Source: Streptomyces sp. NBC_01341
Lineage (GTDB): Bacteria > Actinomycetota > Actinomycetes > Streptomycetales > Streptomycetaceae
Direction: 5' to 3'
Length of the DNA: 64,000 nucleotides
NCBI RefSeq assembly: GCF_035946055.1
Contig: NZ_CP108364.1
Span: 6,138,001-6,202,000, forward strand
Shown here: one piece after another, positions 17,786-26,464 of the stretch
Layout of the letters: the number at the start of each line of letters is the position of its first letter
Position numbering within the stretch: position 1 is the stretch's first letter
Made by a program: the position numbers and the translations under genes
Notes under the pieces: generated by a model
Databases searched by the model: none
Seen by the model: only the letters and a program-made list of their open reading frames with translations
What the model was told of the DNA's origin: nothing

Positions 17786-18595
17786 ATGCAGCACGCAGTG
17801 GGGGCCCCGCTGCCGCCGCCCCAGGGTCCCGGGAACGGACCCTGGGCGCACCAGGCCCAGCACCCCGGCCATCCCGGCGCCCCCGGGACGCCGCCGCCCG
17901 CGGCACCGGCGCCCCAGGCGCCCCCCACGCCCCGGCACGCCCCGGTGCCGCCCTCCAGGGAATCCACCGGGCACATCCAGCTGCCACCCGGCGGCCCCGT
18001 ACCGCTGCCCGCGCCGCCCGCCGAGCCGGGCACCGGGGCGGCGACCCTGGCGGTGCTGCTCATCGGCCCCGCCGGAGCGGGCAAGACCACGGTCGCCAAG
18101 CTCTGGGCGGGCCGCCGCCGCGTCCCCACCGCGCACGTCTCGCTCGACGACGTCCGCGAATGGGTCTGCTCCGGTTTCGCCGATCCGCAGGCCGGATGGA
18201 ACGACCACTCGGAGGCCCAGTACCGCCTGGCCCGGCGCACCTGCGGCTTCGCGGCCCGCAACTTTCTCGCCAACGGCATCTCCTGCATCCTCGACGACGC
18301 GGTCTTCCCGGACCGGCCCGTCGTCGGCCTCGGCGGCTGGAAGCGCCACGTCGGTCCCGGCCTGCTCCCCGTCGTCCTCCTGCCCGGCCTCGAGGTCGTC
18401 CTGGAGCGCAACGCGGCCCGCAGCGGGAACCGCCGGCTCTCCGACGAGGAGGTGGCGCGGATCCACGGCCGCATGGCCGGCTGGTACGGCTCCGGACTCC
18501 CGATCATCGACAACTCCACCTACGACGTCGAGACGACCGCCCGGGTCCTCGACGACGTCCTGGCCCGTTCCATAGCCAGCCCGCCGTCCTGGTAG
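17786..18595 (+). CDS. Proline-rich P-loop kinase-like ATPase
   Basis: 269 residues. The first 85 or so are low-complexity Pro/Gly/Ala/Gln. From about residue 90 a compact P-loop domain begins: Walker A LIGPAGAGKTT, then SLDDVREW, and an Asp pair in SCILDDAVFPD. Late lysine- and arginine-rich segments (VLERNAARSGNRRLSDEE) look like a kinase lid. This resembles zeta-toxin or polynucleotide/small-molecule kinase folds, but I cannot name a substrate. Start ATG 17786 follows GGAG at about ten bases. It follows the aro genes but probably is not part of that pathway. Confidence 0.72.
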   Translation: MQHAVGAPLPPPQGPGNGPWAHQAQHPGHPGAPGTPPPAAPAPQAPPTPRHAPVPPSRESTGHIQLPPGGPVPLPAPPAEPGTGAATLAVLLIGPAGAGKTTVAKLWAGRRRVPTAHVSLDDVREWVCSGFADPQAGWNDHSEAQYRLARRTCGFAARNFLANGISCILDDAVFPDRPVVGLGGWKRHVGPGLLPVVLLPGLEVVLERNAARSGNRRLSDEEVARIHGRMAGWYGSGLPIIDNSTYDVETTARVLDDVLARSIASPPSW

Positions 18596-18651
18596 CGGCC
18601 TCGCGGGACCCCGGTCGGATGCGCTGACCGGGCGGGCCGACGCCCGCGCTC

Positions 18652-18657
18652 GTAGGC
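18652..18657 (+). promoter_or_regulatory. Candidate -10 box of a leaderless transcript for the M24-like gene
   Basis: TAGGCT ends eight bases before the ATG at 18666, with no Shine-Dalgarno sequence between. The arrangement is the same as at rarA (2191). Confidence 0.5.
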
Positions 18658-18665
18658 TCGAAAAC

Positions 18666-19772
18666 ATGTCAGAGGTGTACGCCGTCCGACGCGGTCTGCT
18701 GCGCGACCGTTACGCCGCCGCCGGATCCGCGGCCGCCCTGGTCTCGCGCCCCGCCAACGTCCGCTACCTCGCGGGCGCCGCCCCACCCGGCGCCGTGCTG
18801 CTGCTCGGCCCCCGCGAGGACGTCCTGCTCTGCCCCCGCGCGCCGGGCGACGACTCCGTGCACGGCCGTCCCGACGAACAGCTGCGGCTGAGCGTCCTGC
18901 CCGACCCCGCGGGCGACCCCGTCGTCGCCGCGGCCGGGCTGGCCCTCTCCTCGGACGCGGGCTCGCTGTCCGTCGAGGAGAACGACCTCACGGTGGCCCG
19001 GCACCGCGCCATGCTCGCCGCGGCCCCAGGGCTGCGCCTGGCCGACCTCGGCTTCGCCGTGCAGCAGCTGAGGATCGTCAAGGACGAGGAGGAGCTCGCC
19101 TGCCTGCGGATCGCCGCCGAGATCACCGACCACGCGCTCGGAGAGCTCCTGGAGTCGATCCTCGTCGGCCGTACCGAACGTCACCTGGCCCTGGAGCTGG
19201 AGCGCCGGCTGGTGGACCACGGCGCTGACGGGCCGGCGTTCCCCACGTCGGTCGGGACCGGTCCCAATTCGGGCAGGGGGCGGCACCGGCCCTCGGACCG
19301 AAGGGTCGAGGAGGGCGATTTCCTATCGGTCTGCCTCGGCGCGAACTATCGCGGATACCGCTGCGAGATCGGACGGACCTTCGTCATCGGGACCAGCCCC
19401 GCGGACTGGCAGATCGACCTCTACGACCTCGTTTTCGCCGCTCAGCGGGCCGCGAGGGAGGCTCTCCTGCCGGGGGCCGCATACCGAGACGTCGACCGGG
19501 CGGCCCGCCAGCTCCTGGACTCCGCGGGCCACTCGGAAGGCCTCCAGCCCAGTACCGGGCACGGGGTCGGGCTCGAAATCGACGAGGACCCGCAGTTGGC
19601 ACCGACAGCCATGGGTAAACTGGACGCTTGTGTGCCGGTCACCGTCGAACCGGGGGTCCACCTCCCGGGCCGGGGCGGTGTCCGGATCGATGACACGCTC
19701 GTCGTGCGCCCCGAGGCGGACGGCGGACCCGAGCTACTCACCATTACGACCAAGGAGCTGCTCGCGCTCTAG
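18666..19772 (+). CDS. M24 (aminopeptidase P/Xaa-Pro dipeptidase) family protein with altered metal ligands
   Basis: 368 residues. N-terminal creatinase-like domain (about 5-130), then a pita-bread M24 domain. Canonical M24 enzymes bind two metals through D, D, H, E, E. Here the first Asp is C223 (VCLGA), the second is E234 (YRCEIGRT), H299 (TGHGVG) and E328 (VTVEPG) are kept, and the last Glu is D342 (RIDDT). Three of five ligands are therefore changed, so peptidase activity is doubtful; it may be a non-catalytic or repurposed member. The next gene is efp, a position I associate with a pepQ/ypdF-type gene in many bacteria. Confidence 0.85.
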   Translation: MSEVYAVRRGLLRDRYAAAGSAAALVSRPANVRYLAGAAPPGAVLLLGPREDVLLCPRAPGDDSVHGRPDEQLRLSVLPDPAGDPVVAAAGLALSSDAGSLSVEENDLTVARHRAMLAAAPGLRLADLGFAVQQLRIVKDEEELACLRIAAEITDHALGELLESILVGRTERHLALELERRLVDHGADGPAFPTSVGTGPNSGRGRHRPSDRRVEEGDFLSVCLGANYRGYRCEIGRTFVIGTSPADWQIDLYDLVFAAQRAAREALLPGAAYRDVDRAARQLLDSAGHSEGLQPSTGHGVGLEIDEDPQLAPTAMGKLDACVPVTVEPGVHLPGRGGVRIDDTLVVRPEADGGPELLTITTKELLAL

Positions 19773-19845
19773 GGGATCTCCTCGCGGAGGCTCCGGCGCG
19801 CATCCCCGGTCGTCCACCAGCTTCAGTCCAGGAGATTCCGCAACC

Positions 19846-20412
19846 GTGGCTTCCACGAACGACCTCAAGAACGGCCTGGTGCTCAAGCTCGACGGAGGCC
19901 AGCTCTGGTCCGTCGTCGAGTTCCAGCACGTCAAGCCCGGCAAGGGCCCCGCCTTCGTGCGCACCAAGCTCAAGAACGTGCTCTCCGGCAAGGTCGTCGA
20001 CAAGACGTTCAACGCCGGCGTGAAGGTCGAAACGGCCACCATCGACCGCCGGGACATGCAGTTCTCGTACATGGACGGCGAGTACTTCGTCTTCATGGAC
20101 ATGGACACGTACGACCAGCTCATGGTCGACCGCAAGTCCGTCGGTGACGCCGCCAACTTCCTGATCGAGGGCTTCACCGCCTCCGTCGCGCAGCACGAGG
20201 GCGAGGTGCTCTACGTCGAGCTGCCCGCCGCGGTCGAGCTGACCATCCAGCACACCGACCCGGGCGTCCAGGGTGACCGTTCCACCGGTGGCACCAAGCC
20301 CGCCACCCTGGAGACCGGTTACGAGATCGGCGTCCCGCTCTTCATCACCACCGGCGAGAAGATCAAGGTCGACACCCGCACGGGCGACTACCTCGGCCGG
20401 GTGAACAGCTAA
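19846..20412 (+). CDS. efp: Elongation factor P
   Basis: 188 residues, three OB/KOW-like domains; relieves ribosome stalling at polyproline. The loop that reaches the peptidyl transferase centre reads PGKGP (31-35) with lysine 33. This is the actinobacterial PGKGP form, which family knowledge says works without lysine modification; no efp-modifying gene is nearby. The proline-rich P-loop protein and MltG in this window are plausible clients. GTG 19846 has AGGAG upstream at about 12 bases. nusB follows after two bases. Confidence 0.97.
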   Translation: MASTNDLKNGLVLKLDGGQLWSVVEFQHVKPGKGPAFVRTKLKNVLSGKVVDKTFNAGVKVETATIDRRDMQFSYMDGEYFVFMDMDTYDQLMVDRKSVGDAANFLIEGFTASVAQHEGEVLYVELPAAVELTIQHTDPGVQGDRSTGGTKPATLETGYEIGVPLFITTGEKIKVDTRTGDYLGRVNS

Positions 20413-20414
20413 CC

Positions 20415-20846
20415 GTGGCTGCCCGGAACAAGGCACGCAAGCGCGCCTTCCAGATCCTTTTCGAGGCCGACCAGCGCGGTGAGTCCGTGCAGACGGTCCT
20501 CGCGGACTGGGTGCGGCTCTCGCGGACCGATGACCGTCAGCCGCCGGTCGGCGAATTCACGATGGAGCTCGTCGAGGGGTACGCGCAGTACGCGGACCGC
20601 ATCGACGACCTCATCGTCACCTACGCGGTGGACTGGGAGATCGACCGCATGCCGGTCGTCGACCGGAGCCTCCTGCGGCTCGGCGCCTACGAGCTGATCT
20701 GGATGGACTCCACCCCCGACGCCGTGGTGATCGACGAGGCCGTACAGCTCGCCAAGGAGTTCTCCACGGACGACTCCCCGGCCTTCGTGAACGGCCTGCT
20801 GGCCCGGTTCAAGGACCTCAAGCCGAACCTCCGCCGGGAGCAGTAG
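20415..20846 (+). CDS. nusB: Transcription antitermination protein NusB
   Basis: 143-residue all-helical protein that binds boxA RNA with NusE (S10) and takes part in rRNA antitermination. Conserved segments are ARKRAFQILFEAD at the N-terminus, the YAVDWEIDRMPVVDRSLLRLGAYEL core and ASFVNGLL-like FVNGLLARF near the end. GTG starts two bases after the efp stop, so efp-nusB is one unit. It ends in a perfect 17-bp hairpin. Confidence 0.97.
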   Translation: MAARNKARKRAFQILFEADQRGESVQTVLADWVRLSRTDDRQPPVGEFTMELVEGYAQYADRIDDLIVTYAVDWEIDRMPVVDRSLLRLGAYELIWMDSTPDAVVIDEAVQLAKEFSTDDSPAFVNGLLARFKDLKPNLRREQ

Positions 20847-20869
20847 CGGTCCGGCGGCGTTGAGCCGAA

Positions 20870-20906
20870 CGAAGGGCCCACGGCCGAACCGGCCGTGGGC
20901 CCTTCG
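20870..20906. terminator. Strong hairpin terminator after nusB
   Basis: Perfect 17-bp stem (20870-20886 with 20890-20906) around a three-base loop, 23 bases after nusB. Symmetric, so it may stop transcription from both sides. Confidence 0.85.
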
Positions 20907-20954
20907 GCGTACCTGCGCCCGCGCGCGCAGGGTGAGGCCGGCGGGCGGAGCACG

Positions 20955-21000
20955 AAAAAGCCGGGCCGGCGGGGGCCCTGAGGCACCCCGCCGACCCGGC
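20955..21000 (-). terminator. Intrinsic terminator of bldD
   Basis: Read on the minus strand: 15-bp stem (21000-20986 with 20974-20960, one mismatch) followed by TTTTT at 20959-20955. This is one of the few hairpins here with a real T-tract, 22 bases after the bldD stop. Confidence 0.85.
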
Positions 21001-21022
21001 GGTACGTTTCTGCGGGGGCTGG

Positions 21023-21523
21023 TCAGCCCTCGTCGTGGGCCACCGCGCGGCGCGCGTCCGCGTCCAGCACGCCCCAGCTGATCAGCTGCTCCGTGAGCAC
21101 GGAAGGCGACTGGTCGTAGATCACGGCCAGGGTGCGGAGGTCGTCCTGGCGGATCGAGAGCACCTTGCCGTTGTAGTCGCCGCGCTGGCTCTGGATCGTC
21201 GCCGCGTAACGCTGCAGCGGACCGGCCTTCTCCGGCGGCACGTGGGCGAGGCGCTCCAGGTCGAGGACGAGCTTCGGCGGCGGCTCGGCGGCACCGCCGG
21301 GCGTCGTGCCGGGCAGGAGCTCCTGGACCGGGACGCCGTAGAAGTCGGCCAGCTCGGCAAGGCGCTGCACGGTCACGGCGCGGTCGCCGCGCTCGTAGGA
21401 ACCGACCACGACGGCCTTCCAGCGGCCCTGCGACTTCTCCTCCACGCCGTGGAGGGAGAGGCCTTGCTGGGTGCGGATGGCGCGGAGCTTGGCCCCGAGC
21501 TGCTTTGCGTATTCGCTGGACAT
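21023..21523 (-). CDS. bldD: Developmental master regulator BldD
   Basis: 166 residues. N-terminal XRE-type helix-turn-helix DNA-binding domain (about 8-70) and a C-terminal c-di-GMP-binding domain. The c-di-GMP signature RXD-X8-RXXD is intact: R114, D116, then R125 and D128. In Streptomyces a c-di-GMP tetramer bridges two BldD molecules so that they repress sporulation genes during vegetative growth. The gene has its own -35/-10 and a BldD-like box over the start region, consistent with autorepression, and a T-tract terminator. The chromosomal position beside nusB and pyrR fits S. coelicolor as I recall it. Confidence 0.97.
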   Translation of the reverse strand: MSSEYAKQLGAKLRAIRTQQGLSLHGVEEKSQGRWKAVVVGSYERGDRAVTVQRLAELADFYGVPVQELLPGTTPGGAAEPPPKLVLDLERLAHVPPEKAGPLQRYAATIQSQRGDYNGKVLSIRQDDLRTLAVIYDQSPSVLTEQLISWGVLDADARRAVAHDEG

Positions 21524-21570
21524 AGGGCTCCCCGGACGCTGGAACGTTCTGCGGCTGGGCCGCGTGGCTG

Positions 21571-21585
21571 GTAACTCACTGTGAG
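21571..21585. promoter_or_regulatory. Candidate BldD box at the bldD promoter
   Basis: GTAACTCACTGTGAG fits the remembered BldD consensus NTNACNCNGNGTNAN at seven of eight fixed positions. It overlaps the downstream edge of the bldD -10 and the predicted transcription start, where binding would repress. Confidence 0.65.
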
Positions 21586-21613
21586 GTTACGCAGCGTTAC
21601 TTGGCTGCGTCAA
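21584..21613 (-). promoter_or_regulatory. bldD promoter (-35 and -10)
   Basis: On the minus strand TTGACG (21613-21608) and TAACCT (21589-21584) are separated by 18 bases, a good primary-sigma promoter, about 60 bases upstream of the bldD ATG. Confidence 0.6.
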
Positions 21614-21695
21614 GCCGAAAGGTCCGCAGTGCCACCTCCTGGGGGCGGGGCCGGGGGCTCACGCAAGCCCTGGTAACGTGGATGACGCAATTTCG

Positions 21696-21735
21696 ACGTC
21701 CTTTAACGTCCGTCCAGTGAGGCGGAGAAGGAGGT
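21696..21735 (+). promoter_or_regulatory. PyrR-binding RNA hairpin covering the pyrR ribosome-binding site
   Basis: The loop TCCAGTGAGG (21713-21722) matches the remembered PyrR-recognised consensus (UCCNGNGAGG). It is closed by CCG/CGG (21710-21712 with 21723-21725). After an asymmetric internal bulge, a lower stem pairs 21699-21703 with 21728-21732, which contains the AAGGAGG ribosome-binding site. PyrR with UMP would stabilise the hairpin and block translation of pyrR and the operon, as described for mycobacteria. No terminator follows, so translational rather than transcriptional control is expected. Confidence 0.75.
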
Positions 21736-21744
21736 CCGTTTCTT

Positions 21745-22329
21745 ATGGACGCACAGCATGACCACACCGGCAATGCGGCACGCCCCGTTCTCGAGGCTCC
21801 CGACATCGCCCGCGCTCTGACCCGAATCGCCCACGAGATCGTCGAACGCGCCAAGGGCGCCGACGACGTGGTGCTCCTCGGCATCCCTACGCGGGGGGTC
21901 TTCCTCGCCCGTCGGCTCGCCGGAAAACTCGAGGAGATCACCGGCCTGAAGACGCCGGTCGGATCACTCGACATCACGATGTACCGCGACGACCTCAGGA
22001 TGCGCCCCGCGCGCGCCCTGGCACGCACCGAGATCCCCGGTGAGGGCATCGAGGACCGCCTCGTCGTGCTCGTCGACGACGTGCTCTTCTCCGGCCGCAC
22101 GATCCGCGCGGCGCTCGACGCGCTCGGCGACATCGGCCGGCCCCGTGCCGTGCAGCTCGCCGTCCTCGTCGACCGGGGTCACCGCGAACTCCCGATCCGC
22201 GCCGACTACGTCGGCAAGAACCTCCCCACATCCCTGCGGGAGACGGTCAGGGTCCAGCTCTCCGAGGAGGACGGCCGCGACGCCGTGCTGCTCGGCGTCA
22301 AGCAGACCGTCCCGGCGGGCGAGCAGTAG
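21745..22329 (+). CDS. pyrR: Pyrimidine operon regulator / uracil phosphoribosyltransferase PyrR
   Basis: 194 residues. PRPP-binding motif VVLVDDVLFSGRT (about 107-119) and the conserved GIPTRGVFLARRL, VGSLDITMYRDD and VDRGHRELPIRADYVGKN segments. Binds pyr mRNA hairpins in response to UMP/UTP and has minor uracil phosphoribosyltransferase activity. First gene of the pyrimidine operon; its own leader contains the target hairpin. ATG 21745 has AAGGAGG ten bases upstream. Confidence 0.97.
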   Translation: MDAQHDHTGNAARPVLEAPDIARALTRIAHEIVERAKGADDVVLLGIPTRGVFLARRLAGKLEEITGLKTPVGSLDITMYRDDLRMRPARALARTEIPGEGIEDRLVVLVDDVLFSGRTIRAALDALGDIGRPRAVQLAVLVDRGHRELPIRADYVGKNLPTSLRETVRVQLSEEDGRDAVLLGVKQTVPAGEQ

Positions 22330-22419
22330 CTGCGGTCGGACTCCGTGCGCCCCACCGGCCGCCCGGCAGCTTCCGCACGCCCGTTTGCCTGAATCCTCCA
22401 CCCCTCTCGGAGATCCCAG

Positions 22420-23436
22420 ATGCTGCGCCCTCCCGGGGAACACCCCCGGACCCCCCGTCACCTGATCTCGGCAGCCGACCTCACCCGCGACGACGCCGTC
22501 CTGATCCTCGACACCGCCGAGGAGATGGCCCGGGTCGCCGACCGGCCGATCAAGAAGCTCCCCACCCTGCGGGGCCGCACCGTCGTCAACCTCTTCTTCG
22601 AGGACTCGACGAGGACCCGGATCTCGTTCGAGGCCGCGGCCAAGCGGCTCTCCGCCGACGTCATCAACTTCTCCGCGAAGGGCTCGTCCGTCTCCAAGGG
22701 CGAATCGCTCAAGGACACCGCCCTGACGCTGGAGGCCATGGGGGCGGACGCCGTCGTCATCCGGCACGGCGCCTCGGGAGCCCCGTACCGTCTCGCGACG
22801 TCCGGCTGGATCGACAGCGCGGTCGTCAACGCGGGCGACGGGACGCACGAGCACCCCACCCAGGCGCTGCTGGACGCGTTCACGATGCGCCGCAGGCTGG
22901 TCGGTCCCGACGCCGGTATCGGCCGTGATCTCGAAGGCCGCCGGATCACGATCGTCGGCGACATTCTCCACAGCCGGGTGGCCCGCTCCAACGTCCACCT
23001 CCTGCACACCCTCGGCGCCCACGTCACCCTGGTGGCCCCGCCGACCCTCGTGCCCGTCGGCGTCGAGCAGTGGCCCTGCGACGTCAGCTACCGCCTCGAC
23101 GACGTGCTGCCGAAGTCGGACGCGGTCATGATGCTGCGAGTGCAGCGCGAGCGCATGAACGCCGCCTACTTCCCCACCGAGCGCGAGTACTCCCGCCGCT
23201 ACGGCCTGGACGGCGAGCGCATGGCCCGGATGCCCGAGCACTCCATCGTCATGCACCCCGGACCGATGGTCCGCGGCATGGAGATCACCGCCGAGGTCGC
23301 CGACTCCGACCGGTGCACCGCCGTGGAGCAGGTCGCGAACGGTGTCTCCACCCGCATGGCCGTCCTCTACCTGCTGCTGGGCGGCTCCGAGACCGCCCTG
23401 CCGTCCGCCGCCGCCCGTACCGAGGAGAACAAGTAA
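22420..23436 (+). CDS. pyrB: Aspartate carbamoyltransferase catalytic subunit
   Basis: 338 residues; condenses carbamoyl phosphate and aspartate. The carbamoyl-phosphate motif FFEDSTRTRISFE lies near residue 62 and HPTQALLD near 145. The first 13 residues before HLISAADL are an extension compared with the usual start. ATG 22420 has GGAG about nine bases upstream and is the only good start. No pyrI-like regulatory subunit is present. pyrC follows two bases after the stop. Confidence 0.96.
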   Translation: MLRPPGEHPRTPRHLISAADLTRDDAVLILDTAEEMARVADRPIKKLPTLRGRTVVNLFFEDSTRTRISFEAAAKRLSADVINFSAKGSSVSKGESLKDTALTLEAMGADAVVIRHGASGAPYRLATSGWIDSAVVNAGDGTHEHPTQALLDAFTMRRRLVGPDAGIGRDLEGRRITIVGDILHSRVARSNVHLLHTLGAHVTLVAPPTLVPVGVEQWPCDVSYRLDDVLPKSDAVMMLRVQRERMNAAYFPTEREYSRRYGLDGERMARMPEHSIVMHPGPMVRGMEITAEVADSDRCTAVEQVANGVSTRMAVLYLLLGGSETALPSAAARTEENK

Positions 23437-23438
23437 CC

Positions 23439-24725
23439 ATGAGCAAGACCCTTATCCGCGGTGCGAAGGTCCTCGGCGGCGAGCCGCAGGACGTCCTCAT
23501 CGACGGCGAGAACATCGTCGCCACGGGCACCGGGCTCGACGCCGAGGGCGCCACCGTGATCGAGGCGGAGGGCCGGATCCTGCTGCCCGGCCTCGTCGAC
23601 CTGCACACCCACCTGCGCGAACCGGGACGCGAGGACTCCGAGACCGTCCTCACCGGCACCAGGGCGGCCGCGGCCGGCGGCTTCACGGCCGTCCACGCCA
23701 TGGCCAACACCTTCCCCGTCGCCGACACCGCCGGCGTCGTCGAGCAGGTCTGGCGGCTCGGCAAGGAGTCCGGCTACTGCGACGTGCAGCCCATCGGGGC
23801 CGTCACCGTGGGCCTGGAGGGCAAGCAGCTCGCCGAGCTCGGCGCCATGCACGACTCCGCCGCCGGAGTGAAGGTCTTCTCCGACGACGGCAAGTGCGTC
23901 GACGACGCGGTGATCATGCGCCGCGCCCTGGAGTACGTGAAGGCCTTCGACGGCGTGGTCGCCCAGCACGCCCAGGAGCCCCGCCTCACCGAGGGCGCCC
24001 AGATGAACGAGGGCGTCGTCTCGGCCGAGCTCGGTCTCGGCGGCTGGCCCGCCGTCGCCGAGGAGTCGATCATCGCCCGCGACGTGCTCCTCGCCGCCCA
24101 CGTCGGCTCGCGGGTGCACATCTGCCACCTGTCGACCGCCGGGTCCGTCGAGATCGTGCGCTGGGCCAAGTCCAAGGGCTGGAACGTCACGGCCGAGGTC
24201 ACCCCGCACCACCTGCTGCTCACCGACGAACTCGTGCGGTCCTACAACCCCGTCTACAAGGTGAACCCGCCGCTGCGCACCGAGGCCGACGTCATGGCCC
24301 TGCGTGAGGCCCTCGCCGACGGCACCATCGACTGCGTGGCCACCGACCACGCACCGCACCCGCACGAGGACAAGGACTGCGAGTGGGCGGCCGCCGCCAT
24401 GGGGATGGTGGGCCTGGAGACCGCGCTGTCCGTGGTCCAGCAGACGATGGTGGACACCGGTCTCCTCGACTGGGCGGGCGTCGCCGACCGCATGTCGCTG
24501 CGCCCCGCGGCCATCGGCCGGCTCGAGGGACACGGCCGCCCCGTCTCGGCGGGTGAGCCCGCCAACCTCGTCCTCGTCGATCCGGCATACCGTGGAGCAG
24601 TGGACCCCGCGGGCTTCGCCTCCCGCAGCCGCAACACTCCGTACGAGGGTCGCGAGCTGCCCGGCCGAGTGACCCACACCTTCCTGCGGGGCCGTGCCAC
24701 GGTCGTCGACGGGAAGCTCGCGTGA
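23439..24725 (+). CDS. pyrC: Dihydroorotase
   Basis: 428 residues, amidohydrolase fold (class I/PyrC type). Metal-binding residues are in DLHTHLREPGRED (HxH), a lysine/Asp-containing VKVFSDDGKCV segment, H in QHAQEP, H in HICHLS and the catalytic Asp in VATDHAPH. Closes carbamoyl aspartate to dihydroorotate. Starts two bases after pyrB; its TGA overlaps the GTG of the PH-like gene. Confidence 0.97.
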   Translation: MSKTLIRGAKVLGGEPQDVLIDGENIVATGTGLDAEGATVIEAEGRILLPGLVDLHTHLREPGREDSETVLTGTRAAAAGGFTAVHAMANTFPVADTAGVVEQVWRLGKESGYCDVQPIGAVTVGLEGKQLAELGAMHDSAAGVKVFSDDGKCVDDAVIMRRALEYVKAFDGVVAQHAQEPRLTEGAQMNEGVVSAELGLGGWPAVAEESIIARDVLLAAHVGSRVHICHLSTAGSVEIVRWAKSKGWNVTAEVTPHHLLLTDELVRSYNPVYKVNPPLRTEADVMALREALADGTIDCVATDHAPHPHEDKDCEWAAAAMGMVGLETALSVVQQTMVDTGLLDWAGVADRMSLRPAAIGRLEGHGRPVSAGEPANLVLVDPAYRGAVDPAGFASRSRNTPYEGRELPGRVTHTFLRGRATVVDGKLA

Positions 24726-25333
24726 CAACACTCAACTCCGGTTTTCAGCTGTACCGGCTGGCCGCGGACCAGAAATCGGCCGAGGTGACGGACTGGTCCG
24801 CCCGCATCAGCTGGGTCCTCGGACTGGCTGTCTTCGTCGCGTTCGTCTACTGGCTGATGCGCCAGGGATGGAAGTGGCGGGGCCGCCTGCAGTCCGGTAT
24901 CCCGGCGCTCGCGACCACACCCGAAGGGTTCGCCGACGGCGAGAAGCTGCTCACCCTGACCGGTCGCTACCACGCGTCGACGACCGCCGGGCAGTGGCTC
25001 GACAGGATCGTGGCGCACGGCCTGGGCACCCGGAGCCGTGTCGAGCTGACCCTCACCGAGCAGGGCCTCGACGTCGTGCGCCCCGGCGCCGCCGACTTCT
25101 TCGTCCCGGCGGCCGCGCTGCGCGAGGCCAGGCTCGACAAGGCTCTCGCGGGCAAGGTTCTGCCCGAGGGAGGCCTGCTGGTCATCACCTGGGCGCTCGG
25201 CGACCAGCTGATCGACTCGGGCTTCCGCTCCGACCACGCGGCCGAGCACCAGGCCTGGGTCGACGCGGTCAACCACCTCGGCGGCGCAGCCGCCCACCAC
25301 CCCACCAGCACGACGGAAGGCACCGCACGATGA
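24722..25333 (+). CDS. Membrane-anchored PH-like protein embedded in the pyrimidine operon
   Basis: 203 residues with one transmembrane helix (about 29-48) preceded by a polar N-terminus and followed by a compact alpha/beta domain containing a PH-like repeat (LTLTGRYHAST, RSRVELTLTEQGLDVVRPG). I recall a homologue at the same place between pyrC and carA in mycobacteria, annotated as an export or membrane protein. Function unknown. Both ends overlap neighbours by four bases, so it is co-translated with pyrC and carA. Conserved position suggests a link to the membrane side of pyrimidine metabolism, or simple operon hitch-hiking. Confidence 0.82.
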   Translation: MTTLNSGFQLYRLAADQKSAEVTDWSARISWVLGLAVFVAFVYWLMRQGWKWRGRLQSGIPALATTPEGFADGEKLLTLTGRYHASTTAGQWLDRIVAHGLGTRSRVELTLTEQGLDVVRPGAADFFVPAAALREARLDKALAGKVLPEGGLLVITWALGDQLIDSGFRSDHAAEHQAWVDAVNHLGGAAAHHPTSTTEGTAR

Positions 25334-26464
25334 CGATCTCCACCCGGGGAGCAGGAAAAGCTCCCGCCGTACTCGTCCTGGAGGACGGCCGCTCCTTCCG
25401 CGGCCGCGCCTACGGGGCCGTGGGGGAGACCTTCGGCGAGGCTGTGTTCTCCACCGGCATGACCGGTTACCAGGAAACGCTCACCGACCCCTCGTACCAC
25501 CGCCAGGTGGTCGTCATGACCGCCCCGCACGTCGGCAACACCGGGGTCAACGACGAGGACCCCGAGTCGAAGCGGATCTGGGTCTCCGGCTACGTCGTGC
25601 GCGACCCCGCACGGGTGCCCTCGAACTGGCGCTCGCGCCGCTCCCTCGACGAGGAACTCGCGAGCCAGGGCGTCGTCGGCATCAGCGGTGTCGACACCCG
25701 CGCCCTCACCCGCCACCTGCGCGAGCGCGGCGCGATGCGCGTCGGCATCTTCTCCGGCGAGGGCCTCGCCGACCAGGAGACGCTCCTGGCCCGCGTGCGC
25801 CAGGCCCCGGAGATGGCCGGCGCCGACCTCGCGGCCGAGGTTGCCACCAAGGAGGCGTACGTCGTACCCGCCATCGGTACGAAGAAGTTCACGGTCGCGG
25901 CCATCGACCTCGGCATCAAGGGCATGACCCCGCACCGCATGGCGGAGCGCGGCATCGAGGTCCACGTGCTGCCGGCGACGGCCACCCTGGAGGACGTGTA
26001 CGCGGTCGCGCCCGACGGCGTGTTCTTCTCCAACGGCCCCGGTGACCCGTCCACCGCCGACCACCCGGTCTCCGTGATGCGGGGGGTCCTGGAGCGGAAG
26101 ACCCCGCTCTTCGGCATCTGCTTCGGCAACCAGATCCTGGGCCGCTCTCTCGGCTTCGGCACGTACAAGCTGAAGTACGGCCACCGCGGCATCAACCAGC
26201 CGGTGCAGGACCGCACGACCGGCAAGGTCGAGGTCACCGCGCACAACCACGGCTTCGCCGTCGACGCTCCGCTCGACAAGGTCTCCGACACGGAGTTCGG
26301 CCGGGCCGAGGTCTCCCACGTATGCCTCAACGACCAGGTCGTCGAAGGGCTGCAGCTGCTCGACCAGCCGGCCTTCAGCGTCCAGTACCACCCCGAAGCA
26401 GCCGCGGGCCCGCACGACGCCGCGTACCTCTTCGACCGTTTCGTCACCCTGATGGAGGGCCAGC

